Shown: one piece after another, positions 14,145-27,400 of the stretch
Layout: every line of letters starts with the position of its first letter
How positions within the stretch are numbered: position 1 is the first letter of the stretch
Assembly: GCA_026874595.1 (NCBI GenBank)
Contig: CM049310.1
Coordinates: 21,116,058-21,180,057 of the forward strand
DNA length: 64,000 nucleotides
Direction of reading: 5' to 3'
Source: Sipunculus nudus
Lineage: Eukaryota > Annelida > Sipuncula > Golfingiida > Sipunculidae
Program-made: the position numbers and the translations under genes
Notes under the pieces: model-generated
Told to the model about the DNA's origin: nothing
What the model saw: the letters and a program-made list of their open reading frames with translations, nothing else
The model's database searches: none

Positions 14145-14715
14145 CCCTGCACGCAGCGAGGGTTATTATTTTCAATTGATTCTGCGTGTGTATGTATGTA
14201 TGTACGGACGATATCTGGAGACGGTATAACGGATGTTATTAAAAATTTTTCATAAAGGCTGGTGTTGTGAAAGTGCTGATAAAGTTCAATTTTGGTGTAA
14301 ATCCAAGCATAAATAACCCCTGAATGAATGTTTTATGGATTTATATAGCACTTTTTCCCACTTACATTTCCCATGTGCCATTTCCCGGAAAGGTGTCAGT
14401 AAACCAATGTACATCAAGGGAAGGGTGGCATGGTTGTTATGTTATGTTTATTGTCAAGTACAGCAAAACCATGATTTCCAGGGTGTAATTTTAAAATGTT
14501 TAGTTAAAAAGTTCCCAGGAAAAACAGGCGTTTAATTAAAATTCCATATCATTTTCTTCCGTGCAGGGTTTGTGTCCCCATATTGGACGCTTTTTAATTT
14601 GTTCATGTTTTGTCTAAGAATTGTCTAAGATGATCTGCTTTTTACCACTTGTCTTTCCAATGAAATGGTAACAAAAGTGGTGTTTCAAACTGTTAATGAG
14701 TGGCAAGACATGTTG
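14145..14715 (+). mobile_element. Element head with hairpin ACCCTGC...GAGGGT
   Basis: Begins with a stem made by ACCCTGCACGCAGCGAGGGT, followed by a (TGTATG)n and TACGGACG stretch. This layout resembles the heads of the other Pearl-like elements here, but the sequence is different. Right edge uncertain; no coding capacity. Confidence 0.45.
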
Positions 14716-14721
14716 ATAACT

Positions 14722-15490
14722 AGAATACGGGTAGTCGACAAGCGACTACGTGTATCCGCCGAAATAAGAGTAGGACTGGTGAAGGGAGGCATGGATTGAG
14801 TGGCAAAGGGAAATAGAGTTACATGGGTTACATATTAGAATGGATGTCTGCCACATAAACATGATTGTAGGTGGCTCCACCTGTTATTTGAACGAGAAAC
14901 TATCCATGATGTATACACATGCAAAATTTCAGGTGGAATTGTCAAACCACTGCAGAGATATGAGTAATTTTATCCCACAGCAGACAAACAGATAGATGCT
15001 GTGCAAAAATGACTGCAGGTGGAGCCACCATTTTTGTGTATGTTGTAAAGCTATCCAAGGGCTACATTTGTGTATAATTTTTTTCCTAATTTGTCAAACG
15101 AGTCCGGAGATATGAGCATTAATGTCTGCAGTGTGAACGTGAATGAAGCTGGCGCCACCTGTCATAAAATTAAGAAAGCTATCCAGGATGTATACGCATG
15201 CAGAATTACAGGTAATTTGGTCAAACCACTGCAGAGATATGAGTGATTTTAACCCAAGGCAAACAAACAGATGGACACTGCGCAAAAAAGGCTGCAGTTG
15301 GCGCCACCATTTTTGTGTATGTTATAAAGCTATCCAAGGGCTACATTTGTGTAAAAATTTTTTCTTGATTGGTAGAACGAGTCCAGAGATATAAGCATGG
15401 ATGTCTACAGCGTGAATGTAGGTGTTGCCACCTGTCGTAAAATCAAACAAGGCCTACAGGCCTAATGCGAACCTGTGCAAAGTTAAGGAG
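14722..15490 (+). mobile_element. GGTGGCGCC dimer-repeat element (family 2), copy with head and tail
   Basis: The head carries the hairpin GTAGTCGACAAGCGACTAC (7-bp stem, 5-nt loop), then 'ccgaaataagagtaggactggtgaagggaggcatgg'. About two and a half dimeric units follow (palindrome-like sites near 14870, 15019, 15150 and 15300). The tail reads AGGCCTACAGGCCTAATGCG and AACCTGTGCA. Related heads occur at 15622 and 26937, and the same head-tail pair in reverse at 59100-59480. Noncoding. Confidence 0.65.
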
Positions 15491-15616
15491 TATGAATGGA
15501 GGTTTATTTTTAAAATTTAATATTGATCCTCCTAAGTCCTGCATATCTACCTCAGTCATTATGATTTCAGCAAAATGGACGTTTCTGACCTGCAAGTTTC
15601 GGACTAGGATATTTTA

Positions 15617-17470
15617 AAACCAGAATATGGGTAGTCGACAAGCCACTGTGTATCCGCAGAAATCAGAGTGGGACGGGTGAAGTGAGGCATATATTAAGTG
15701 GCAAGGGGAATAGAGCGTGGTGTGTTGCATATTAGCATGGATGTCTGCAGCTTAAACGTGAATGTAGGTGGTGCCACCTGTCATAAAATCGAGAAAACAG
15801 TCCAGGATGTATAAACCTGCAAAATTTTAGGTGGATAAGTCAAACCACTGCCGAGATATGAGTGATTTTATCCCAAGGCAGATCAACAGATGGATGCTGT
15901 GCATAAGTGGTTGCAGGTGGCAGCACCAGTTTTGCCTATAATGAAGAGCTATGTGAGATCTATACACATGCAAAATTTTGGCCTAATCGGTCAAACGGTT
16001 CCCAAGATATGAGCTTGGATGTCTGCAGAGTAAATGTGAATGTACGTGGCGACACCTGTCATAAAATCAAGAAAGCTGTCAAGGATGTAAAATACCTGCA
16101 AAATTTCAGGTGGATAAGTCAAACCACTGCTGAGATATGAGTGATTTTAACCTAAGGCAGATGAACAGATGGACGCTGTGCATAAATGGTTGCAGGTGGC
16201 ACCACCAGTTTTGCCTATCATGAAGAGCTATGTGATATTTATACACATGCAAACTTTTTGCCCAATCAGTCAAATGGTTCCCGAGATATGAGCTTGGATG
16301 TCTGCAGAGTAAACGTGAATGTAGGTGGCGCCACCTGTCATAAATCGAGAAAGCTGTCCAGGATGTATAAACCTGCAAAATTTCCGGTGGATAAGTCAAA
16401 CCACTGCTGAGATATGGGTGATATTATCCAAAGGCAGATGAACAGATGGATGCTTTGCATAAGTGGTTGCAGGTGGCGCCACCAGTTTTGCCTATGACGA
16501 AGAGCTATGTGAGATCTATACACAAGCAAAATTTTGGCCCAATCAGTCAAACGGTTCCCGAGATATGAGCTTGGATGTCTGCAGAGTAAACGTGAATGAA
16601 GGTGGCGCCACCTGTCATAAAATCAAGAAAGCTGTCAAGGATGTAAAATACCTGCAAAATTTCAAGTGAAAAAGTCAAACCACTGCTGAGATATGAGTGA
16701 TTTTAACCTAAAGCAGATGAACAGATGGACGCTGTGCATAAATGGTTGCAGGTGGCACCACCAGTTTTGCCTATGATGAAGAGCTATGGGAGATCTATAC
16801 ACATGCAAAATTTTGGCCTAATTGGTCAAACAGTTCCCGAGATATGAGCTTGGATGTCTTTATAGTAAATGTGAATGTAGGTGGCGACACCTGTCATAAA
16901 ATTGGGAAACCTGTCCAGGATGTATAAAACTGCAAAATTTCAGGTGGATAAGTCAAACCACTGCTAAGATATGAGTGATTTTATCCAAAGGCAGATGAAC
17001 AAATAGAAGCTGTGCATAAGTGGTTGCAGGGGGCACCACCAGTTTTGCCTATGATGAAGAGGTATGTAAGATCTATACACATGCAAAATCTTGGCCCAAT
17101 CGGTCAAACGGTTCCAGAGTCATGAGCTTGGATGTCTACAGAGTAAATGTGAATGTAGGTGGCACTACCTGTCATAAAATCGAGAAAGCTGTCCAGGATG
17201 TATAAACCTGCAAAATTTCAGGTGGATAAGTCAAACCACTGCTGAGATATGAGTAATATTATCCCCAAGGCAGATGAACAGATGGATGCTGTGCAAAAAT
17301 GGTTGCAGGTGGCGCCACCATTTTTAGTGTATGTTATAAAGCTATCAAAGGGCTACATTTGTTCAATATTTTTAGCCTGATCGGTCAAACGGTTCCCGAG
17401 ATATGTGGGTTTATGTGTGGAAACAGACGCACAAATGGACACTGGGCAGCAAGGAAAGGTCAGAGGTGAA
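15617..17470 (+). repeat. 278-bp dimeric tandem repeat array (family 2)
   Basis: Head hairpin near 15622 is followed by at least six units. Equivalent points at 15914, 16193, 16470, 16749 and 17027 give spacings of 277-279 bp. Each unit is two diverged halves of about 127 and 151 bp. Both halves keep GGTGGCGCCACC (or a one-base variant), TGCAAAATTT, GTCAAAC and GAGATATGAG. Units are only a few percent apart, suggesting recent expansion or homogenisation. The recurrent short ORFs in it are artefacts: 278 is not a multiple of three. Confidence 0.9.
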
Positions 17471-17595
17471 CCAAATATGAAGGCGCAGCAGTTCACATGT
17501 GACCTGATGATAAACCCGATTCGCTTAAAATGCAAACCAAGTTATTTCAAACAGTTGAAACATATAGTTCCAATAATCTGGGAATTCTGCATCTA

Positions 17596-17650
17596 AACAT
17601 TGTGTCCAGACGTCTAGACGCTGTGTCTAGACGTCTAGACACATTGTCGA
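17596..17650. repeat. Nested palindrome around AGACGTCT
   Basis: Two near-copies of a 21-bp segment. The second contains the perfect 20-bp palindrome GTGTCTAGACGTCTAGACAC at 17623-17642. It sits just left of a C9 run, between family-2 and family-4 repeats. Confidence 0.85.
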
Positions 17651-17939
17651 GACACCCCCCCCCCAGCCAGGTCAGTTGCCATGGTGATGTCTGGACCCCA
17701 CCTGTTTGTACTGAGTGACCTCTTGACTTGGCTGCATGAAGTCAAATCTGTTTTAAAATACAGAAAGCCTTTTTCAATTGGCTACAACGCTTTTTTAAAA
17801 CTGTATTTACCCAATCTATTCTTATAAAACTGGCAGAACCCTACCAAAGAATAATTCTTGTAAAGTTTAAACCAATCAGCTTAACAGTTTCATCATAAAT
17901 CAGTGTATAAGCTAGAAGAGTTTAAAATTACATTTTCGC

Positions 17940-18440
17940 TTGTAAAAAACACATCAATGTAGGTGGCGCCACCAATACCTCAAAATCAGATATGACATAT
18001 GTGACAAACATTGGTATAAAATTTGGTCATTATAGCTCTAGCCGTTTCTGAGATTTTAATTTTAGTGTGCTTTTTTGGACAGATTACTAATTTAAACCTC
18101 CTGTAACTCGGCCAAAAATCTCCGAACTTGAACCATTCAAACAAACTTGAGAGAGATTGTTTCAGGGATCATTTCTGTGAAATATTGGACAATTTGGCTT
18201 GACAGTTTCAGAGAAGAACATTTTTAAAGGTTTTTAAGCTCTCTCTCTATAAACTCTAAATTAATGCAGATACCCAAAAATAAGCTCCAGGGCACCAAGT
18301 TTCACATGTGACGAATTCTTACACGTTATTTGGAGCTGCTAGCTCCGACAGTTTCTGACTTACAGCCATAGACGGCGGAAAGCCAGCCCTGGACGGCGGA
18401 TGGCGGACGGATGACGCTGCACCATCGCATAAGCTCACAG
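17940..18440 (+). mobile_element. Family-4 element fragment (GTGACAAACATTGG type)
   Basis: Carries GGTGGCGCCACC at 17962-17973, then 'tttctgagattttaattttag', 'gtaactcggcc', 'caaacttgagagag', and ends with ACGGCGGA-rich sequence and ATCGCATAAGCTCACAGG. The same order of blocks recurs at 29220-31015 (interrupted by a Helitron) and at 34018-34870. Noncoding. Confidence 0.65.
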
Positions 18441-18449
18441 GTTCGCTAA

Positions 18450-19175
18450 AAAGCTATGCAGGATGTATAAGCATGCCAAATTTCAGGTAAGTTGGTCAAA
18501 CCACTGCAGAGATATGATTGATTTTAACCCAAGGCAGACAAACAGATGGACACTGTGCAAAAATGGCTGCAGGTGGCGCCACCATTTTTATGTACATTAT
18601 AAAAGCTATCCAAGGGCTACATTTGTGTTATTTTTTTTCCGGATTGGTCAAACGATTGCCGAGATATGAGCTTGGATGTCTGCAGTGTGAAAGTGTATGT
18701 AGGTTGCGCCACCTGTCATAAAATCTAGAAAGCTATCCATGATGTATACGCATGCCGAATTTCAAGTGAATTGGTCAAACCACTGCAGAGATATGAGTGA
18801 TTTTAACCCAAGGCAGATGAACAGATGGACACTGTGCAAACATGGTTGCAGGTGGCGCCACCATTTTTTGTGTCTGTTATAAAGCTATCCAAGGGCTACA
18901 TTTGTACAATTTTTTTTTCCTGATCGGTCAAACGGTTCCCGAGATATGTGGGTTTATGTGTGGAAACAGACGCACAAACGGACACTGGGCAGAGAGGAAA
19001 GGTCAGAGGTCAAGGCCAATTGGTTAGGCACCAGTTCACATGTGACCCGATAAATGGTGTAAGTTTCGGAAAAATCTGTCCTGTAGTCTCTGAGGAGTTC
19101 TCAGGAAACGAACGCCATGGCGGCGGAACCCTGTCAAAAACATAGCATCTGCAAAACTTCGTTTTTGTGGATACA
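18450..19175 (+). mobile_element. Family-2 repeat units plus element tail
   Basis: Two dimer units with perfect GGTGGCGCCACC at 18572 and 18851. They are followed by a tail with GGTTCCCGAGATATGTGGG, 'gtggaaacagacgcac', 'catggcggcggaaccctg', and a terminal near-palindrome (CATCTGCAAAACTTCG with TTTTTGTGGAT). The same tail, reversed, starts at 63063, and a bare copy is at 61027-61050. Confidence 0.7.
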
Positions 19176-21400
19176 GTAAATTTTTAGGAATGTGATTATC
19201 AGAGAATATCTGCACTGGTTTTGCTGGTATTTGGACCCAAGTTACAGTAAAAGTTGAAAATTTGATGTGATATTTTGTAAGTCAAAGTGGCTGGTAAGAT
19301 ACATCTGTATAATTTATTTCTTTGTCATAATTACATTTAGTCTTCTGCAACAAAGACATTAGGTAATGTACTGGTAGCAAATAATTATCTGAATTTATTG
19401 GACTCTGGCCCCTTTAGAATTTTACACACCAGGCCTGCCTCAGTGTCCACATTGTTTCATCAATGATAACTAACAAATAGTTGCCAGCAACCAACCTTGA
19501 ACTAAACTTTGAATTCAAACTCCATAAACAGTAAGAGACCTAAGATGGAGATCTGCCACACGTTACCTAGAGTTGGCTTCTGGAAACTTGTCATATATTC
19601 TTTTATTCCATCTTAAAGGACTGTGAGCTCTTATCTTTTCCAAAGACAGGGCAAATTCCAGCAACTTATTTTACCCAGGTGGCATCCGCATGAGGGCACC
19701 TGCAGAAACGAACACTGCTGAATCTGCATGCACGGGGGCCTGCACATATGGAAAGCGGACAATGATAATACACTTGTTGAATTTTACCTGCGCTGGTCTG
19801 ACGTGGGGGCCTGCATGTATGGAAAGGCACCCATAACCTGAAAACCAGCCATGGGCCCGAGTGTGGCCACCATAGCTTTCTCAAAATTCCATAACTTCGA
19901 TGAAGTTCCCTGACTTTTCACTCACAGTAGTAAACATTTTCCCTGACTGCTGGCAAGGCATGTTTTATTAATATAATGGGGAAAAAAATATAATATTACA
20001 GAGTCAAAATCATTCCATAGCAATGACTGATCAAATTACAAATCAAATTTCATTGATGGATGTATTAAGAAAATTCTGGATATCTCTTGCATCATATGCC
20101 CTATTGTATATGTTTACTCCTGTATGCAAGGAAAGATAGGTGAAAAAAAATTCATGATTATAATAATGATGTTATCTTAAAAGTAAAAAATTTGAAAAAA
20201 ATGTTACATATTGATATTTATAAAAGCAAGGGAGGAAAAGAGAGCATAATACTCCTTCGTATATCACAGTTATAAACATGCGAGTATTATAAATGACATT
20301 AATATGAGTCTTTTCTCAAGCAAACTGCATATACATGTATAAGGCTCATAATCCTGCACACACAAAATGTTTCTTCGGATACACATTAAACATGGAATGG
20401 TCCTCCCTTCAGCATAAGCTTTTCCAGTGGGAATCTGTTATGGTTGTGTATTTCACAATTAAAAGTGTCACCAAGAAATTCACTGGTTCATAATGGAACA
20501 CATGTACATAAACATCGTCTTAAATGCAAAAAAAGACAACATGCAGTTGTTTACATTAGGTCTGCCACTTCACTCTTCCTACAGCACAACAATTTTGCTT
20601 TATGTAACAAGTGCTCATTTGTGACCTATATTTGATGGTTTAGTTCATTTTACTAAAGCGGTGTTGCCATAAACATATTACTTGATGGTGCACTCACTTC
20701 AGAATCGTTTTTCAACTGTTAGCCTCTTTTCCAATTATCCAATCTACCTGCTTTGCAATTAATAAGATTAACATTATGGTTTACTCCAAGCATAAGTGAA
20801 GGGCCCTTTCAAGCCTTGTTTGCTCAGGCAAACATGAATTAAACACACTATCATTTATGACTGTGAATCTATTTAATGATGTATGTAAGGAAGAGCAGAA
20901 ATTAATTCATGTTTACTTGGGGCTGGGATACATCACATATCCCCTAAACTGGTTTTCCAAACCACGCTTCCTGTGTATGAATGTTTTCTAAGGGGTATGG
21001 TTCCAGTCCTGTCTGTTTACACAAGGATTAGGCATAACTATCCAGTAGGCTACCACAAAATTTTGTGGTGGGTGGAATATTAGTCAGGTAAGAATCAATT
21101 AAATTTGGTGTGAATCTTGATAAAGGATCTCATCCAGTAGTTCTATTTTTCCATAACTGCCCCTTGCTGCCACCTGTTGGCTGGTTTTCACACTAAATGA
21201 TCACAACTATCGCACAAAACTGTATTTATCAAGCACCATTAAATTCCAGATAATGGGTTGGTTGACCTTATGGGGAGTATGCACTTTACATCACCCTGTA
21301 CATTCTGTGAATAAAATACAGCCAAACACTTGGTTAGTAAATTTGGTGTATGTGACAAACAGCTGGACCGATGGAAAAATGGCCAATTATAAGAGAATTT
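19176..21400. other. Interval between convergent TTC39C-like and HS1BP3-like genes
   Basis: Contains the presumed 3' UTR of the HS1BP3-like gene (transcribed leftward from 21401). A reverse-strand AATAAA lies at 19964-19969. A small imperfect duplication of GGGGGCCTGCA...TATGGAAAG is seen at 19734 and 19804. Nothing else is supported. Confidence 0.45.
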
Positions 21401-24400
21401 TCAGGAAAACAAGTCCAGTGAGGCATCTTCTGATGATGTGTTAGCCTGGATGTATTTAGTGATGTCATCTGTATCCAGTGCTGCAGCGGCATCACCTGAC
21501 TCCTTGGCAACCTCAGGTTTCTTGCTCCCTGGTTTTGGGGCCACGGCTGGCTTCTCTGACCCAGGCTTTGGTGCTATCGTGGGTTTCTTAGGAAGATGTG
21601 CAGGTTTTGGTGCAGACTGTTTCTTGCTGACTGCGAGAAGTCTGTCCAAGTCATCTTCAATACTGAAAAGATTACAGGAATACACTAACAGTAACTAGCA
21701 GTAACAATTTATGCAATATAAAAAATTCAATTTATGTTACATTTATGTAATATAATAATTTATTATGTTACTGGATGCTGCCCATGTAATTGCTACATTG
21801 TGGTCCAACATCATACGACTGTAATATGTACCTTCTCATATAACTAACTTTTTGTGGCATATTCTGTGAGCAATACCATAGTAATTACAGCGTTAGAAGT
21901 TTCATGATACCTCATATTATAAGGATAGGAGCTTTTTGGCTTAAAGTATTCACTTATTGCAACAGAAATGATATCCCCAACGTTGGAATAGAAAAAAAAT
22001 CCCTGGGATGTATAAATAATTTTTAATACAAAACAGAAATTCCATTATATTTTTATATGACCTCATACACTAAAACTATTCACTCCGTCCGTGTAGATGG
22101 GCTTGGGACAGTGTGTAATCAAACAGGAGGATTGCTCCTTACTTTAACAAGTCTGAGTTGTTCTCTGTTTCAAAGCTGGGCTTGTTTCCATCCTTGTCTT
22201 CAGCTCCTTTAACCATGAATTGATCTGCCTCTTCCACAGTTAAGCCTCCTCCTAAGTCTTGAGTATCAAAAAGTAATGGGCTGGGATCTGCAAAACCAGA
22301 AGATGCTGAATTAGAATGACATGATACAATTAAAATGTCAATCTATTAAGGATAGTTTGCGTGGCACAGAACAGTAAAAGGTTAAACTGGTCAGGGTGAT
22401 CTGTGACAATGGAACAGTATAATGACAAACTTCATAATACAAAACTTGTAATTAATATTATACAAAGCCACTTGTAATCAGACCTGACCTGTGCCCAATT
22501 TATTCCCCCATTTTAAAAGATCACAAACTACCAGAATCCATATTCTTACTTTATTTCAACACGATTCACCAGCAGAAATTAAAAAAATTATAATTAACTA
22601 TAATTTTAATTACTCTTCAAGATTACACCAAGAAAACATAACTGGCAAGCTTGCATGTTAACTGTGAAAGCACTACATGTCAAAATAACATTAAACTTAG
22701 GACGCAAAACAAGGGACCCATGGGTCACAGCCCTCAGCTGAAGTCTGAATTATTTGCAAATGCAAAATATGCAAAATATTCTATTGTAATGTTTTTATAT
22801 ATAAGCATATGAGAAGCTAAGAGGACAGGGGTCCTCCTACTTGGTTATAGTATAGTCCTAAATTTATGATTGCTAAACTAATACTCTGTCAAGACTGTCA
22901 TGAAGAAAAACAGTAAAAGTTTTGAAATACTGTGATGCATATGAAAAATTTACAGATGGACAGACAAGTGAACAGAATTGACTAATACCTTTATTTCACT
23001 TTCAAGGGAATAATGCATATTAAAGCCTATTTTTTTAGCATATCTACTTTTTCCATTAATAGTTTTCATCAGATTCATTTTTTTAATTTACAAGTTTTAT
23101 AATTTTGTAATAAAAAAATCTGAAAATATCAGTTAAAATATCAGAATTCTAAGTTGCAATCATTATTTATCCAGAGTGTAGCTCCTATTGGGTCATATTA
23201 TGCATACACATATATTTTATTATTTTTAAATCACAAATGTTTAAACTGAATTTAAAAGAAAATAATTCCACAACATTCAAGATTATTCCTTGAATCACTA
23301 TTAACAAGTTTTGTACATAGGAGTTTTCAGTATATGCTTAATTTTATTCACAAAAATAAAAGATTCAGTAAATCTGATAAAATAAAACATCTTTTCAAAT
23401 AAAGTATACACTGTTGGTTGAATGAGGGACAAACAATATCATTGTGCTAATTACAATCTCATCTATAATTTATTACTGGAATTAATAGTCAATTTCACAC
23501 CTGGTGAAGTTTTTACTCTTCTGAACGAAGGAATTACTTATCTGATGAACATCCACACTTTCATAACAATACAACACTTTGTGGACACAATTAAATGTGC
23601 ACTTTAATCATTGTATCGCTGGTGGTACAATACAAAATCTAAAATGCAGCATAGCTTAGAATAAGAATGAATCATACACAGAAAATAATAAAATTCATCT
23701 AGTTTATGCACCAGCTGGGGGGGGGGGGGGAGTGCAGGGCAGAGGGGAAGCCTGCTAGTAGTGGCCAAGCTGAGCCAAGGCAAGCTGACTGGAGAGGGTT
23801 ACATAACATAAGTGAAGGCTGTACTACAAGGTGGACTCAATTTAAACAACACTTGACATGGTTTTTAAAAACTTGAATAAAAGCTTCTCTTTTCAATCAA
23901 TACCTTTGATTAAATCCTTATGTATATATGCTGTGAAAATTAAATCAACAGTGCTTACAGGGAAAAAATGTGCCGTAGCCAAAGAAGGACAAAATTTAAG
24001 GTATTGATTTTTTATTTATGCTAATAACTTAAAAAATTTGCAAAATTCAGATCTAATTTTGGGTAAACAACTGAATCTTGATTAAATAAAGTTATATCCC
24101 TGAAAAAAAGTCTCCAGTTTCAGCGATTCTCATGTATAGTGAGTAAATATATTCCCTGAATCTTAAAAAAATTGCATTATATTTGGGCCCATAACTTCAA
24201 AACAATAAGCAATACTGACCTCATTTTTGGTATGTTCAAAGATAAAGTATATTTAGATTTGAATACTAAATATGATTAAAAAAAGATAGGTGGTTTTGAT
24301 ATTAGGCAGCCTTGAAGTGTAACAAAGACTTTTTTTATGGAAAACAGAGGTTTTTTCTTAATGTTTCGAAGGAATGAAGCTCTAGTGACCCATTTTTCTG

Positions 24401-27400
24401 TATGGTAGGAGATTATGGGGACATCTGACAGTATGCAAAATTTTGCATGCATAGGTCCAACTGTTTCAAAACGTGCCTTGTTAACGGCCGGATGACGGAC
24501 AATGGACCACGACTATAGCTCAGATGACTTATAGTAAGCTGAGCTAAAAATGGAAAACAGTTTTTTAAATGTGAAAAATGCTGTTCCACCATGAAAAGAG
24601 AAAACTATTCACTTTTAGTTTGCTTAACAACAACAACAACAAAGTTTATTGTAGAAAGGCCTCATGGCCCAAAGTACAAATAACTTAAATAACATATAAA
24701 TATACACAAGTTTGCCATCACTTTCTGCCAATATGTGCTTAATCATGTTAAAAGATATATATGTCGTAGAAAAGAATTGCACTGATATACACAGATGAAA
24801 ATATATATGTGTACAATTATCAATTATACATAAAATTACAGTATTGAGTGAATTTAATAATGTAAGTACTACTTTATGGAATATTATTTTCTGAAATGTT
24901 TTCCTGTCTTACTCTGTTTACCTGAAATAAATATACACCTAAATCATACTGTATCTTGTGATTCTGTGTTCTCAAAATCTGAATAAGCCCATATTTATTT
25001 TGTGGAAAACTCTGTATAAATGATAAAAATTTATTTCTTAAATCTTTATATCTGGAACACTTGAAAAGAATATGTGCCTCATCTTCAATTTCATCATTCT
25101 TACAAAATTTACAGAGTCTCATATTTACTGGAGTATTACTTCTTCTGCCTACTTCAATCTCAAAATCATGGTCACTTAGTCGAAATTTTGTTAAAACCTG
25201 TCTATAGATGTATGGGATATTATTTAAGTATCGTTCTGGTTCAATGCCTGATTTTACTTCACTATATATACTGAGTTTGGATTTTTCTTTAATTTCAGAT
25301 AACATCTCTTGCTGTCCGATATCCTTGACTCTTTGTAGTTTGCTTTACTGTATATATCATCATTCACAGTTTAAAGCCAGCTATTCACCTATCTGTTTTT
25401 GTAGAACTCATGTAATTAATGGCTTACTCTGTGTAAATATTGATGAACTGTAGGTATTTCCTGTTAAAAAGAAGTTTTATAATGCCAGATGTATGATCTT
25501 ATATTTGGCAGATGTATGACCTTGCTAATTCACAAGCTGTTAGTAAACACTGCACATGCACCAATGTTGACAAACAAAAACCTATGTAACTGATGGTGAT
25601 TGGTTGCATATTTTAGGAAGATGTAAGGTCACCAGTTCCAAAACAGCATTTTGCAATGCTCTTGTTCATCTGACTTGCTGCCAGTTGTTGTTGTTGAATG
25701 TGTTTGGATTATTTTGTTGGGCCTCCCACATGTTAACGGAAGTGGGTGTGAATAAAACGAACAGCCTGTCTACCATAAGATCACTATTTTCTTGCCTATT
25801 TTTGTTTACTGGCCTATTTTATGAAAAGTTCAAGGTATAATTTTTAGTTAATAGATGCCAGATATTGGAATCAGCCCTTTAAAAAAACAATGTATTTAAA
25901 CTAAGGTTGCAACGTAATGGTACAATGAAACCTTTTGAAATACAGGACTTGATTTGATCTTGGTGAGGAAATGAGTCATAAAGTCGCGGTCTTTTACCAT
26001 TGATGTCTGCCCCTGATGACACAGGGCTGGAGAGAACTTTGTCCTGTGTTGTGGGATTAGATGAAAAAGAGAACAGTCCATCTTCATCACTGTCTTCCTC
26101 ATCAAACAGTCCGGGCTTCTCTGGTGATCTGCAGATAAACAGCTGTAATTTACTTACACTTGTGCTGTACATCTGTTTGCCAAGGATAATGTATAATTAA
26201 AACAGAGAAATGCCATTCCCTGGATATAAACCTGTATTTTTACTCATTGTAAATTAATAATATCTTCCTCTCATTAGAGCTGAGCAAACAAGAATCTGAG
26301 CAACTATTCAGTTATGCTATACTGAGTTTTGATACCTGACCTAAAAAATGTATAATTAAATTAGTAACTTCAGTGGCCCATGCAATTATACATTAAAAAG
26401 CAGATGACTAGAACTTTATTATGCATACAGGGTCAGTCCTACTGATACTAAAAGTAGTTTCCTTTTGGCCTGCTTACAGTAGCTTCAGACATCTGATCCT
26501 CATTCAAAATGACTTCACAAAACTTATAACATGTTAACAATGTAAAAGACACCTTTTAAAAGAATGTCTTTAAAAGCATCTCTCAAATGCTAAACTCAAA
26601 CAATATAAACTGTCTACATACCCAAAATTAGTAAACCAAGAAATAGCCAGCCATATCATGATAAGACATCTGACAAATTTGTTAGGAAACTCAAGTTCAC
26701 ATCAATGTTTTTTCACATCTTTTTCTCACCTGTGTCCATATCTGTGGCCACAGACAAATTTCTGAGATGGACTCACAAAGTTTTTTTTATAGTGTATTTA
26801 ATAAAATATGTGATTAAGCTGGTTCTGTGGTTACTATATGTAAAGAGTTTCATGGTATGGCACAACTTGTTTAAATACCTAAAAATCCAAATTACTTTGT
26901 TTCTGCTTTTTCACATCTAAAAAAATATTTTCTGACAAAAATAAGGGTAGTCGACAAATGATTACAAATGACAAGGGCATCAATGTAATCTACAAAAACA
27001 GTAGGTAGGTTGCACCACCTGCCAGGTCTATGAAAAACATCTCCAAGGCCAAAATAAAAAAAAGGTATGGTTCTCAGGCACTTTTTTCCAGAAATCAATG
27101 CGGGCGGGTGCTTTTTTTATTTTAAATTTTTTGGTATGTTTCGACAAAAATGTCAAATGATAAGGGAAAAGCATGAAAATAACAGTTTTGTTTGCTAAAT
27201 AAGTAAAAGCACTACAAAACCAAAGAAATTGTATGGTTTATCTTCTTGAAAGAAATGTCAGAGCTGCAGCAGCTCAAAATTGGAAAATTTCTTTTGAAAA
27301 TCAATATAAAAATTTTTGATGCGGGGGTTTAAAATTGATGCGGGCGGTGCCTGAGAACCATACCTTTAATTTTTTTTGGCCCAAGATGGATGGACATGCC

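Noticed and set aside
15907-17205. Series of + strand ORFs beginning MVAGG and containing SFAYDEELCEIYTHAK
   Set aside because: They repeat because the 278-bp unit repeats. The period is not divisible by three, so no continuous repeat protein can be encoded, and each frame closes within the unit.
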